A stretch of 64,000 bases of DNA from Acidiphilium acidophilum (GCF_033842475.1 NZ_JAWXYB010000018.1:1967501-2031500); one strand, 5' to 3'. Shown: positions 48,259 to 56,842, counted from the first letter of the stretch. Notes: generated by a model not told the origin, from the sequence alone. A program made the numbers and translations.

Positions 48259-48612
48259 ATGAACAAAGCAGCGACTGCCTTCGTCTTTGGCCTTTCGGCC
48301 AGCGTTGCCATGATCGGCTTCGCCGTCGCAGCAACGCCGGCTCAGATTGCGGCTGGTGAAAAACTCGCGACGACGACGACCGAAGGCAATTGCGATGCCT
48401 GTCACATGTTCAAGGGTGCCGTAGAGGCGGGCAATATCGGGCCGGAACTCAAGGATGTGAAATCCATGGTTCCGAACCGTGCTGAGTTCTACAAGATCAT
48501 CTACGACGAGGAAGCCCGCAATCCGTCGACGATCATGCCCGCTTTCGGCAAAAACCAGATATTGACGCCTAAGCAGATCAACGAAGTCATCGACTTCATG
48601 TACACAAAGTAA
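48259..48612 (+). CDS. soxX: Sulfur oxidation cytochrome SoxX
   Basis: A 117-residue exported monohaem cytochrome c with signal peptide (about 1-25), haem motif CDACH (Cys45, Cys48, His49) and probable Met ligand in STIMPAFGKN. It forms the SoxAX complex that couples thiosulfate to SoxY. SoxX and SoxA are normally encoded side by side, but here soxYZ and a terminator lie between them. Spacing to soxY is ten bases. Confidence 0.88.
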   Translation: MNKAATAFVFGLSASVAMIGFAVAATPAQIAAGEKLATTTTEGNCDACHMFKGAVEAGNIGPELKDVKSMVPNRAEFYKIIYDEEARNPSTIMPAFGKNQILTPKQINEVIDFMYTK

Positions 48613-48622
48613 GCGAGGAAAT

Positions 48623-49129
48623 ATGACCGATTCTTTTGGATCTCCCCCGGTTTCGGCCAAGCGCCGGACCATTCTGACCGCGGTTGCGGCCGGTGCAGCG
48701 GCCAGCTTCGTGCTGCCGCGCACAAGCTTCGCAGCGGACGCCGTTACCGCGCCGAGCGCGAAGGACTACCCGATGAAGGCCTTCACCCAGAAGACCCAGG
48801 CGGCGACGCTCCAGGCGATGTACGGGACGTCATCCGTGTCGACATCTTCGGACGTCAAGCTTGACGCGCCAGACATCGCCGAGAACGGGGCAGTGGTGCC
48901 GGTCTCGTTCGATGCCAACGCGAAAAACGTCACCGGCGCGTCCATTCTAGCGATTGATAACCCCTTTGTGATGGCGTGCGCCTACAAAATCCCGGCGGGT
49001 ACCGATCCGGCGATTTCGAGCCGCGTCAAGCTGGGCAAGACGACGCAAGTCGTTGCGGTTATTCAATCCGGCGGCAAGCTGATGAGCGCGTCAAAGCAGG
49101 TCAAGGTCACCCTTGGCGGTTGCGGTTAA
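48623..49129 (+). CDS. soxY: Thiosulfate carrier subunit SoxY
   Basis: A 168-residue periplasmic protein with a twin-arginine signal (AKRRTILTAVAAGAAASFVL), exported with SoxZ. The C-terminus ends in VTLGGCG, the swinging-arm cysteine that carries the sulfur substrate; many SoxY end in GGCGG. The core (DIAENGAVVPVSFDAN) is typical. It is followed by soxZ after twelve bases. Confidence 0.93.
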   Translation: MTDSFGSPPVSAKRRTILTAVAAGAAASFVLPRTSFAADAVTAPSAKDYPMKAFTQKTQAATLQAMYGTSSVSTSSDVKLDAPDIAENGAVVPVSFDANAKNVTGASILAIDNPFVMACAYKIPAGTDPAISSRVKLGKTTQVVAVIQSGGKLMSASKQVKVTLGGCG

Positions 49130-49141
49130 GGGAGAAGCACC

Positions 49142-49453
49142 ATGGCACATCAAATTCTGGTTCACGCAATGACCTCCGGCGACACCACCACGGTGGAAGC
49201 TCTGGTCAAGCATCCGATGGATTCCGGCTTCGTGAAGAATGCGGCGGGCAAGATCATTCCGGCACACTACATCGAAGTGATCGAGTTCACCCATCAGGGC
49301 AAAGTCGTCCTGACCGGCTACTGGGGCCCAGCGGTCTCGAAAAATCCGTTCATCAAGTTCTCGTTCAAGGGCGGCAAGTCGGGCGAACCGATCGGCGTTT
49401 CCTGGGTCGATAACAAAGGCGAAACGGCGACCACGTCTTCGAATATCATGTAA
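49142..49453 (+). CDS. soxZ: Thiosulfate carrier partner SoxZ
   Basis: A 103-residue immunoglobulin-like protein that pairs with SoxY and is exported as a complex on SoxY's signal (no signal of its own). The motifs KHPMDSGFVKNAAGKIIPAH and NPFIKFSFKGGKSG are characteristic. It is the last gene of soxCDXYZ, with a strong terminator directly after it. Confidence 0.93.
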   Translation: MAHQILVHAMTSGDTTTVEALVKHPMDSGFVKNAAGKIIPAHYIEVIEFTHQGKVVLTGYWGPAVSKNPFIKFSFKGGKSGEPIGVSWVDNKGETATTSSNIM

Positions 49454-49456
49454 GCA

Positions 49457-49491
49457 AATCGGGTGGCGATATCATCGCCACCCGATTTTAT
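49457..49491 (+). terminator. Strong intrinsic terminator after soxZ
   Basis: A perfect 14-bp stem, AATCGGGTGGCGAT (49457-49470) with ATCGCCACCCGATT (49474-49487), has a three-base loop and is followed by TTATT. It separates soxCDXYZ from soxAKB, implying separate transcripts or controlled read-through. The 140 bases that follow before soxA hold no clear promoter. Confidence 0.85.
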
Positions 49492-49634
49492 TGCGGCGAC
49501 GGCGGATCGACTGAACAAGCAATGCCGACGCCGCAAGCCCAATGATGGCGTAATCGACTGGGACGATATCGTAGCGCCGGACCGGGTCATGCATATCGGT
49601 CGGCGTCGACCTATTCATCGGGGAGGATGAATTC

Positions 49635-50483
49635 ATGAAATTTCCGCTTCTGGGCCTGGCCGTTACCGCAGGGTTGCTCGGGTCGACCGTTTTGGCCAGT
49701 GCCGCGACGCAGCCGGATCCGTCCGCCGACACCAAGGCCTTTCAATCATATTATCAGCAGCAGTTTCCAAAGCTTCCGCTGAAAGACTATGTCAACGGCT
49801 CGTATAATTTCAGTGCATCGCTCCGCAAGCAATGGAAGCAGATCCTGGAATTCCCGCCCTACTCTTTCGCGGTCGATAACGGCAAGACGCTGTTCAACAC
49901 CAAATTCCCCAACGGCAAAAGCTACGCTTCGTGCTTCCCCAATGGCGGGATCGGCATCGCGCAGAATTATCCGATGTTCGACCAGAAGACCGGCAAGGTC
50001 ATGACGCTGGGCCTCGCGATCAACCAGTGCCGCACCGAAAACGGTCTGAAGCCGCTGAAGCTCACCAAAGGCCCTCTGGCCGATATCGATGCCTACATGA
50101 CCTCGACCTCGGACGGTAAGCCGATCGATGTCGTCGTTCCGCATACCAAGGCGGCGCTTGCGGCGTATACGGTCGGCAAGGAATATTTCTATTCACGACG
50201 CGGCCAGCTCAATTTCTCCTGCGCGAGCTGCCATCTTCAGGCGGCCGGCAAGCATCTGCGCGGCGATATTCTGGCACCCGCGCTCGGCATGACCGCATCC
50301 TTCCCGCTTTATCGGTCGAAGTGGGGCGACATGGGCACGCTGGTCCGCCGGTTTATCGGCTGCAACAAGAAGGTGAAAGCGGCGCCGCTCAAGGCGGATT
50401 CTCCGGTTTATGCCGATCTGGCGTATTTTCTGACGACAATGAGCAACGGCCTGCCGGTGGCCGGCCCCGGCGCACGGCCATGA
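49635..50483 (+). CDS. soxA: Sulfur oxidation cytochrome SoxA (one-haem type)
   Basis: A 282-residue exported cytochrome (signal about 1-23) that with SoxX joins thiosulfate to the SoxY cysteine. One haem motif is present: CASCH with Cys196, Cys199 and His200. The catalytic cysteine ligand is Cys243 in RRFIGCNKKV. The N-terminal domain has only isolated cysteines (ASCFPNGG, INQCR), fitting the monohaem SoxA type in which the first haem is replaced by a disulfide. It begins after the terminator that follows soxZ and leads soxA-soxK-soxB. Confidence 0.9.
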   Translation: MKFPLLGLAVTAGLLGSTVLASAATQPDPSADTKAFQSYYQQQFPKLPLKDYVNGSYNFSASLRKQWKQILEFPPYSFAVDNGKTLFNTKFPNGKSYASCFPNGGIGIAQNYPMFDQKTGKVMTLGLAINQCRTENGLKPLKLTKGPLADIDAYMTSTSDGKPIDVVVPHTKAALAAYTVGKEYFYSRRGQLNFSCASCHLQAAGKHLRGDILAPALGMTASFPLYRSKWGDMGTLVRRFIGCNKKVKAAPLKADSPVYADLAYFLTTMSNGLPVAGPGARP

Positions 50484-50494
50484 GGAGACCCGCT

Positions 50495-50809
50495 ATGAAA
50501 CATCTCGTCCTGATTGCCGCCGTTCCCGCCTTCCTGCTCTCCGTCACCAGCACCTATGCGGCCAGTGTGTCGAAAGCTGATGCCGCGAAGGCGATCGCCG
50601 CAGCCGCTGCTTCAATGAAAACCGCAGCCAGTTACAACGACCAGTGGCTCGAAACCGTGGCCGATTTCAAGGACGCGAAAGCGGCCGAGACCAAGGGCGA
50701 TTACGCCACCGCCCAGGCGAAGGCCGAGCGCGCGGATACGCTCGCCAAACTATCGATCAATCAGGCCAAGGCGCAGAAGAAGCTCTGGCAGAACGAAGTG
50801 CCGAAATAG
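50495..50809 (+). CDS. soxK: SoxAX-binding protein SoxK
   Basis: A 104-residue exported, alanine-rich helical protein (signal MKHLVLIAAVPAFLLSVTSTYA). The mature part has NDQWLETVADFKDAKAAETKGDYATAQAKAERA, shown here as W and GDYATA landmarks near residues 51 and 68. Its position between soxA and soxB, its size and this helical pattern fit the SoxK/SAXB family, which binds SoxAX and enhances activity. The identification rests mainly on context and pattern. A GAGGAG-like site (TGAGGAGACCC) precedes the ATG. Confidence 0.7.
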   Translation: MKHLVLIAAVPAFLLSVTSTYAASVSKADAAKAIAAAAASMKTAASYNDQWLETVADFKDAKAAETKGDYATAQAKAERADTLAKLSINQAKAQKKLWQNEVPK

Positions 50810-50876
50810 CGCGCCGTGCCGGACCGCCCTGTCGGTCCGGCCCCCTGCGCCCCCCCGATTTGAGGAGAACGACCCC

Positions 50877-52613
50877 ATGAAAACAACACGACGCGCGGTA
50901 CTCACCGCCGCGGCCAGCACGGCCCTGATGCCGCGCTTCGCGTTCTCGGCAACCGACCCGTACGACGTGCCCATGCAGGGCGATGTGCGGATCATTCACG
51001 AAACCGACACCCACGCCAACGCCTTGCCGGTGCAATTCCGCGAGCCGAACCAGAATATCGGTGTGGGTGCAATGGACGGTCAGCCGCCCCACTTCGTCGG
51101 CCATGCGTTCCTCAAGCATTACGGCATGCACACCGGCACCCGCGATGCCCATGCCTTCACGTTCCTCGATTTCGAAAAACTTGCCCACCGCTATGGGCCG
51201 CTGGGCGGCTTCGCCTACCTCAAACCGGTGATCGACAAGCTGCGCGCCGGAGCGGGTGCCGGCAAGTCCCTGCTGGTCGATGGCGGCGATCTGTGCCAGG
51301 GCACCGGGCCGGCCAATATGTCTGGCGGCCTCAATATGGTGGCGCTCGGCAACATGCTCGGCATCGATGCCATGACGGGCCACTGGGAATTCACCTACGG
51401 CCAGGACGGTATCGAAAAGATCATCAAGGCGCTGAACGGCAAGTTCATCGCCCAGAACGTCTTTCTCTCCGCCGAGGCCGGAATGATGGGTGCGCCGGCC
51501 TTCGACCAGAAGACCGGCTCGGTGTTCGAACCCTACATCATCCGTGAACTCGGCGGCTATCAGGTCGCGATCATCGGCCAGGCCTTCCCGTACGTGCCGA
51601 TCGCGCATCCCCGCCGGTTCGTGCCGGACTGGCGCTTCGGGATCCGTCCCGACAACATGCAGAAGGTCGTCGACCACCTGCGTACCGTCAAGAAAGTCGA
51701 TACCGTGCTGGTGCTTTCGCATAACGGCATGGAAGTCGACCTGAAAATGGCGGCCAACGTCACCGGCATCGATATCATTCTGGGCGGTCATACCCATGAT
51801 GCGGTGCCGGTTCCGGTCATCATCAAAAATGCCAGCGGCCAGACCATCGTGACCAATGCCGGCACCGCCGGCAAGTTCATCGGCGTGCTCGACCTCGAAC
51901 TGTCCAAGGGCAAACTCAAGGATCTGCATTACAAGCTGCTGCCGATCTACACCGACATGATCAAGCCGGATGCCGCCGTCGCCGCCGAGGTTACCAAAGG
52001 CTACGCGCCCTACCAGAAGATGCTCGACGAAAAGATTGCCGACGTCGAAAGCCTGCTGTACCGGCGCAATAATTTCTACGGCTCGGTCGATCAGGTGATC
52101 ATGGACGCCTGCATGGAGGAAATGGACGCGGAGATCGCCTTCTCGCCCGGCTTCCGCTGGGGCAATTCCTTCCTCCCCGGCAGCGAATTCACCATGGGCG
52201 ACCTGCTGACCGAGACGGCGATCACCTATCCCGTGGCCTACACGCAGATGATGACCGGCGCCGAAATCAAGTCGATGATGGAGGATGTCTGCGATAATCT
52301 GTTCAATCGCAACGCTTACTATGAGCAGGGGGGCGATATGATCCGGGTGGGCGGCATGAACTACGCCTGCGCCCCGCGCAAGCTGATCGAGCACCGGATC
52401 TCCGACATGACGCTGAACAACGGCAAGCCGGTCGAGGCCAACAAGACCTACAAGACGGTCAGCTGGGCCTCGGTTTCACTGCCGCAGACCGGCAAGCCGG
52501 TGTGGGAAGTGGTGGCAACCAACCTGAAGCGCAAAAAGACCATCAAGGTCACCAAGCCGAACCATGTGAAACTGCTTGGTGTGAAGGGCAATCCGGGTCT
52601 AGAACCGGTTTAA
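50877..52613 (+). CDS. soxB: Thiosulfohydrolase SoxB
   Basis: A 578-residue periplasmic di-manganese enzyme that hydrolyses sulfate from the SoxY-bound substrate. It has a twin-arginine signal (KTTRRAVLTAAASTAL). The metal ligand motifs are HETDTH (41-46), GGDLCQGTGPA (about 138-148, Asp), GHWEFTYG (the conserved Asn/His region) and GGHTHDA near 303. The calcineurin-like domain is followed by a 5'-nucleotidase C-terminal domain. SoxB is the usual marker gene for thiosulfate oxidation. Its TAA overlaps the ATG of the following DsrE-like gene. Confidence 0.95.
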   Translation: MKTTRRAVLTAAASTALMPRFAFSATDPYDVPMQGDVRIIHETDTHANALPVQFREPNQNIGVGAMDGQPPHFVGHAFLKHYGMHTGTRDAHAFTFLDFEKLAHRYGPLGGFAYLKPVIDKLRAGAGAGKSLLVDGGDLCQGTGPANMSGGLNMVALGNMLGIDAMTGHWEFTYGQDGIEKIIKALNGKFIAQNVFLSAEAGMMGAPAFDQKTGSVFEPYIIRELGGYQVAIIGQAFPYVPIAHPRRFVPDWRFGIRPDNMQKVVDHLRTVKKVDTVLVLSHNGMEVDLKMAANVTGIDIILGGHTHDAVPVPVIIKNASGQTIVTNAGTAGKFIGVLDLELSKGKLKDLHYKLLPIYTDMIKPDAAVAAEVTKGYAPYQKMLDEKIADVESLLYRRNNFYGSVDQVIMDACMEEMDAEIAFSPGFRWGNSFLPGSEFTMGDLLTETAITYPVAYTQMMTGAEIKSMMEDVCDNLFNRNAYYEQGGDMIRVGGMNYACAPRKLIEHRISDMTLNNGKPVEANKTYKTVSWASVSLPQTGKPVWEVVATNLKRKKTIKVTKPNHVKLLGVKGNPGLEPV

Positions 52614-53062
52614 TGAAACGCCGGACTGCCCTTACGGGTCTGATCGTCGCGGGGCTGCCTCTGGGCGGCCTCGCAACCATCCGCCGCGCCCGTGCGGACG
52701 CCAATCCATTCGCGACCCACAAACTCGTCCTGCAACTCTCCGATGATTCGATGGAGAAGCAGAAGGCGATCATCAGCGGCGCGAATTCCGTTCTCAAGGA
52801 CTATCCCGATACGGTCTCAATCGTCGTGGTCTGTTTCGGTCCGGGCGTGCAACTGCTCTATGCCAACTCGCCTCTGCGCGAAGCCGTCGACAGCCTGGTG
52901 TCACAGGGCGTCGAGTTCGATGTCTGCATGAACACGATCGACACGATCAAGCGCAAGACCGGCCACGCGCCGAAACTCAATCCCCACGCGATCCCGACAC
53001 CTTATGGTATCCCCCGGATTATGGAACTCGTGACCAAGGGCTATATCCTCGTCCGCCCCTGA
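52613..53062 (+). CDS. Exported DsrE-family protein
   Basis: A 149-residue protein. It has an N-terminal twin-arginine-like signal (MKRRTALTGLIVAGLPLGGL) followed by a DsrE/YchN-type fold: KLVLQLSDDSMEKQKAIISG, then VVVCFGPGVQLL. The conserved cysteine is Cys105 in EFDVCMNT, and the end GYILVRP is typical of the family. DsrE proteins bind or transfer sulfane sulfur. It is coupled to soxB (TAATG), so a periplasmic sulfur carrier or sulfur-sensing role in the Sox system is likely but unproven. It ends seven bases before the convergent gltX stop. Confidence 0.75.
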   Translation: MKRRTALTGLIVAGLPLGGLATIRRARADANPFATHKLVLQLSDDSMEKQKAIISGANSVLKDYPDTVSIVVVCFGPGVQLLYANSPLREAVDSLVSQGVEFDVCMNTIDTIKRKTGHAPKLNPHAIPTPYGIPRIMELVTKGYILVRP

Positions 53063-53069
53063 CGGGGGG

Positions 53070-54470
53070 TCAATCGGCCAACACCGCGAACACCCGCCGC
53101 TCGACCTCAAACTGACCGAGTACCGCCATCGTCGCATCGAGCGGTGGGCTGATCGTGCTGCCGGTCAGGGCCGCACGCAGTGGTTCCGCCACCACCTTGA
53201 GCTTTTTGCCGCTCTCCTCGGCATAGGCCACCATGGCGGCGTGCAGCGCCGGGGCCGAATAATCGGTCTTGGCGAAATCGAGCACCATCGCCGAAAGATC
53301 GTCAAGCGCCTCATCGGTCATCATCGCGGCGGCTTTTTCCGTGAATGGCAGCGGCACATCGCGGACCAGGAACATCGCCGCCTCGGCCAGTTCCGCGATG
53401 GTGCGGGAGCGTTCCTGCAAGCGCGGCATCAGGGCCGCAATCCGCCCCGCTGCGACCGGTCCGATCGCATCACCCCGCACAGCTTCGATCCGCTCGATCA
53501 CCAGCCTGGTCAAACGATCGGGGTCGGCCGCGCGGACCCATACCGCATTGACCTGAAGCAGCTTCGCATAATCCATCTTGGCCGCACCGCGCCCGACCCC
53601 GTCGAGGTCGAACAGGCGGATCTGATCCTCACGCGAGAGAATTTCGGAATCCCCGTGTCCCCAGCCCAGCCGCAGGAGGTAATTGCACAGGGCTTCCGGC
53701 AGGTACCCTTCGTCGCGGAACTGCAGGGTCGAGACCGCGCCATGCCGCTTGGACAGCTTGCCCCCGTCCGGCCCGTGGATCAGCGGCAGATGCGCGAATT
53801 CGGGGCGCTGCCAACCCATCGCGTCATAGATCTGCGCCTGACGGAACGTGTTGGTCAGATGATCATCGCCCCGGATGACATGGGTGATCGCCATGTCGTG
53901 GTCGTCGACCACAACGGCGTGCAGATAGGTCGGCGTCCCGTCCGAACGCACCAGAATCATATCGTCGAGTTCGGCGTTGCGGACCCGGACTTCGCCCTTG
54001 ACCTTGTCAAGAACCACGGTCTCCCCGGTGCGCGGTGCCTTGAGCCGGATGACCGGCTCGATCCCCGCCGGAGCCTCGGATGCATCCCGATCCCGCCAAC
54101 GGCCATCGTAGCGAAACGGCTTTTTGGCCGCATCTGCCGCCGCGCGCATGGCGGCGAGTTCCTCACGCGAGCAGTAGCACCGATAAGCGGTACCGGCCGC
54201 GACCATCGCCTCGGCAACCTCGCGATGCCTCGCATAACGGGTCGACTGGAACACCGGCCCCTGATCGGGCTTGATATCGAGCCAGTCGAGAACGTCGAAA
54301 ATCACCTGCGTCGCCTCGGGCGTGCTGCGCGTCGTGTCGGTATCCTCGACACGCAGCAGAAATTCGCCGCCATGGTGCCGGGCGAACAGGAAGTTGAACA
54401 GGGCGGTGCGCACGCTGCCGATATGCAGCATGCCGGTGGGGGACGGTGCGAAACGGACACGGATTGTCAT
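53070..54470 (-). CDS. gltX: Glutamyl-tRNA synthetase
   Basis: A 466-residue class I aminoacyl-tRNA synthetase. The HIGH-type motif is PSPTGMLHIGSVRTALFN (8-25), and the KMSKS-type motif is KLSKRHGAVS near 242-251. In the tRNA-binding insert CYCSREELAAMR is typical. Alphaproteobacteria often have two GltX paralogues, one acting on tRNA-Gln, and I cannot tell which this is. It is followed upstream, in reverse order, by the HAD-IIA gene after 24 bases. Confidence 0.96.
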   Translation of the reverse strand: MTIRVRFAPSPTGMLHIGSVRTALFNFLFARHHGGEFLLRVEDTDTTRSTPEATQVIFDVLDWLDIKPDQGPVFQSTRYARHREVAEAMVAAGTAYRCYCSREELAAMRAAADAAKKPFRYDGRWRDRDASEAPAGIEPVIRLKAPRTGETVVLDKVKGEVRVRNAELDDMILVRSDGTPTYLHAVVVDDHDMAITHVIRGDDHLTNTFRQAQIYDAMGWQRPEFAHLPLIHGPDGGKLSKRHGAVSTLQFRDEGYLPEALCNYLLRLGWGHGDSEILSREDQIRLFDLDGVGRGAAKMDYAKLLQVNAVWVRAADPDRLTRLVIERIEAVRGDAIGPVAAGRIAALMPRLQERSRTIAELAEAAMFLVRDVPLPFTEKAAAMMTDEALDDLSAMVLDFAKTDYSAPALHAAMVAYAEESGKKLKVVAEPLRAALTGSTISPPLDATMAVLGQFEVERRVFAVLAD

Positions 54471-54494
54471 GCGCCCGCCGGTATCACGAAACCC

Positions 54495-55322
54495 CTACCA
54501 GATGAACCCCGGCAGGATCGCAACAGGGTCGAGCATGGCCTGGGCGCAATCCCGGCGTGCCTGTTCGGGTGTCGCCGTATGGATGCCGGTCAGAACCAGC
54601 ACCGAATCGATGCCCGCCGCCTGCGCGCCGGCAATATCGGTGCGGAGCGAATCACCGAACGCGACGGTGCGGGCCCGGGCGGTGCCGAGCATCGCGAGCG
54701 TGGGGGCATAGACCGCAGGATCGGGCTTGCCCCGCAGGATCACGCGCCCGCCCCAGCTCGCATAGCGTTCGGCGAGGAGGCCCGCGCAAATGATCCGGCG
54801 CCCGTCGCGGATCACTTCGAGGTCGGGATTGGCGCAGACCATCGGCAGCCCCGCCTTGAGCGATTCCGCCAGCAGAACATCGAAAATCGCGGGATCGTCC
54901 TGCGCGGAAAGGTCGTCAGGTCCGGTGTTGAGCAGAAACTCGGCGTCCGCCGGTTGCGCAACCTCGGTCAGATCGAGATCCTCGAACAGGTTGCGATCGC
55001 GCGCGGGTCCGAGATGAACGAAGCGTCTGCCCAGGGCTGCGAAATCAGGATCGGTCCGGTCCCGCAGACCGGTACGCACCGCCTCCCCGCTGGTCATCAC
55101 GCCGTCATAGGTGCCGGGCGCGATCCCCATGGCCGCGAGCGCCTGGGCAACCGCTCCGGCGCGGCGCGGCGCATTCGAGAGAAACACCACCCGCCGCCCT
55201 GCCCCGCGTAATCGGGCCAGCGAGTCGATCACGCCGGGATAGAGATGCACGCCGTCATGCACCACGCCCCAGAGATCGACGATGAACCCGTCATATCGCT
55301 CGGCGAGATCGGCGATGCTCAT
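54495..55322 (-). CDS. HAD superfamily class IIA hydrolase (TIGR01459-like)
   Basis: A 275-residue phosphatase-like protein. The start FIVDLWGVVHDGVHLYPG contains the HAD nucleophile (Asp16) with the TIGR01459 subgroup pattern DLWGVxHDG, in which the second DxD aspartate is replaced by Trp. The motif VVFLSNAPRRAG (motif II) and the late GKPDPAVY with FGDSLRTDIAGA (motifs III and IV) follow. Substrate unknown. Its ATG overlaps the pyrD stop by four bases. Confidence 0.85.
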   Translation of the reverse strand: MSIADLAERYDGFIVDLWGVVHDGVHLYPGVIDSLARLRGAGRRVVFLSNAPRRAGAVAQALAAMGIAPGTYDGVMTSGEAVRTGLRDRTDPDFAALGRRFVHLGPARDRNLFEDLDLTEVAQPADAEFLLNTGPDDLSAQDDPAIFDVLLAESLKAGLPMVCANPDLEVIRDGRRIICAGLLAERYASWGGRVILRGKPDPAVYAPTLAMLGTARARTVAFGDSLRTDIAGAQAAGIDSVLVLTGIHTATPEQARRDCAQAMLDPVAILPGFIW

Positions 55323-56380
55323 GGCGCGAGTTCCGCGAGCCGGTCGGCATCCCGCCCGATGATTTCGGCAAGGCTGACTGCGCCATATGGATCGACCAAG
55401 CGTGGCAGACCATCGACGATCCGGGCAATGACCTCCGGCCCGTCGAGGACGAAGCTCGAATAGATCTGCACCACGCTCGCACCCGCCCGCAGCTTGGCGA
55501 AAGCCTGTTCGGCGGTGCCGACGCCGCCGACACCGATGAGGGTGAGCCGCTCGCCGGCGAGCAGCCGCACCCGCGCGAGCATCCGCGTCGAGCGGGCGAA
55601 CAACGGCGCGCCGGAGAGCCCCCCGGCTTCGCCACGCGCGGCCCCGCCAAGGCTCGCCGGGCGGGCCAAGGTGGTGTTGCTGACCACAAGCCCCGCAAGG
55701 CCGCGTTCCAGCGCCAGCGCCACGATATCCGACAGGGCGGCCTCATCCAGATCCGGTGCGAGCTTGACGAACAGCGGCGGGTGCGGTGCGGCCCCTGCGG
55801 CAATCGCGCCGAGGATACCAGCGAGCCGTTCGACCGCCTGAAGGTCACGCAGCCCCGGCGTGTTCGGCGAGGATACATTGATCACGATATAATCGGCAAA
55901 GCGGGAAACCGCGCGAACCAGAGCGGGATAGTCGGTCAGCGGGTCGGCCCCGTCCTTGTTGATCCCGAGATTGGCACCGATCGGCACGGCATGATCCACC
56001 GCAGCGAGCCGGGCGGCAAAACCCGCGATCCCCTGATTGTTGAACCCCATCCGGTTGATCAGCGCCCGATCCTGCGCGAGGCGGAACAGCCGGGGTTTCG
56101 GATTGCCGGGCTGCGGACGCAGGGTGACCGTGCCAGCTTCGAGGAACGAAAAGCCCAGCCGCGCGAGGCCCGACAAAGCGACGGCGTTTTTATCGAATCC
56201 CGCCGCCAGACCGATCGGATGGGGCAGGTTGCGACCGCAGAATTCCGTCGCGAGGCGGGGATCGGGCCGCAGGTCGCGCCGCCCGGCAAGTCCGGCACGC
56301 AGCCCCTTGATCGCAAGATCGTGCGCGGTTTCCGGATCGAACCGCCGCAGCCAGGATGCCGCGGCATCGGCGAGGCGCAT
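55319..56380 (-). CDS. pyrD: Dihydroorotate dehydrogenase (quinone)
   Basis: A 353-residue class 2 DHODH, which oxidises dihydroorotate to orotate in pyrimidine synthesis and passes electrons to ubiquinone at the inner membrane. The N-terminal helical part (MRLADAAASWLRRFDPETAH) fits the membrane-association segment. GLAAGFDKN and GFNNQG are typical, and the catalytic serine lies in INVSSPNTPGLR. FMN-binding VSNTTLARP, LIGVGGV and IYSSFVLDGP follow. The start at 56380 overlaps the preceding lipoprotein stop (TAATG). Confidence 0.95.
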   Translation of the reverse strand: MRLADAAASWLRRFDPETAHDLAIKGLRAGLAGRRDLRPDPRLATEFCGRNLPHPIGLAAGFDKNAVALSGLARLGFSFLEAGTVTLRPQPGNPKPRLFRLAQDRALINRMGFNNQGIAGFAARLAAVDHAVPIGANLGINKDGADPLTDYPALVRAVSRFADYIVINVSSPNTPGLRDLQAVERLAGILGAIAAGAAPHPPLFVKLAPDLDEAALSDIVALALERGLAGLVVSNTTLARPASLGGAARGEAGGLSGAPLFARSTRMLARVRLLAGERLTLIGVGGVGTAEQAFAKLRAGASVVQIYSSFVLDGPEVIARIVDGLPRLVDPYGAVSLAEIIGRDADRLAELAP

Positions 56381-56823
56381 TATTTCGCGAATACCACGAT
56401 TTCGGGACCAGCCGGGGCCGGAACATGAGCCAGCTTGGTCGAGGCCCCGAGCGAGACATTGGGCGGGATCACGCCGTTCGCCGCAATGGCATCGGCGACC
56501 TGAGCGGCCTCCGGCGTCAGCTTTGCCATGGCGAGTTCCGAATCGCTGGGGATCGCGCTGGCGGGTCCGGTGACGTACACCCGAAACTGCGCCTTCGGAT
56601 TGATCTTGAGCGCCTGAGTCACCGCATAACTCACCGAGGGTGCCCAATTCTGGGTGCCCTCCGGGATCGTGACCAGCGGCAACTGGCCGTTGAACTTGCT
56701 CAGCGCCGCGACATCCACCAGCGAAGGGGCATCGGCGTAGGGCGAGACGATCTTGCGGCCGCTCAGAGCACAGCCGGCGAGCGCGATCGGGGTGAGGACG
56801 AGGGTGATGAGGATGCGGCGCAT
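56380..56823 (-). CDS. Small lipoprotein of unknown function coupled to pyrD
   Basis: A 147-residue protein with a lipoprotein signal (MRRILITLVLTPIALAGC; lipobox LAGC, Cys18) and a mature part predicted to fold as alternating strands and helices. It contains VSYAVTQALKINPKAQFRVY and a C-terminal PEIVVFAK. No family was recognised. It is probably membrane-anchored in the periplasm. It overlaps pyrD by one base, so they are cotranscribed. The functional link to pyrimidine synthesis is not evident. Confidence 0.6.
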   Translation of the reverse strand: MRRILITLVLTPIALAGCALSGRKIVSPYADAPSLVDVAALSKFNGQLPLVTIPEGTQNWAPSVSYAVTQALKINPKAQFRVYVTGPASAIPSDSELAMAKLTPEAAQVADAIAANGVIPPNVSLGASTKLAHVPAPAGPEIVVFAK

Positions 56824-56842
56824 CAGCGGCCTTTACTTGACC

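Noticed and set aside
45857-53062. The sox cluster as a genomic island inserted at tRNA-Leu(TAA)
   Set aside because: No integrase gene and no repeat of the tRNA 3' end was found near 53060, so attachment sites are not supported.
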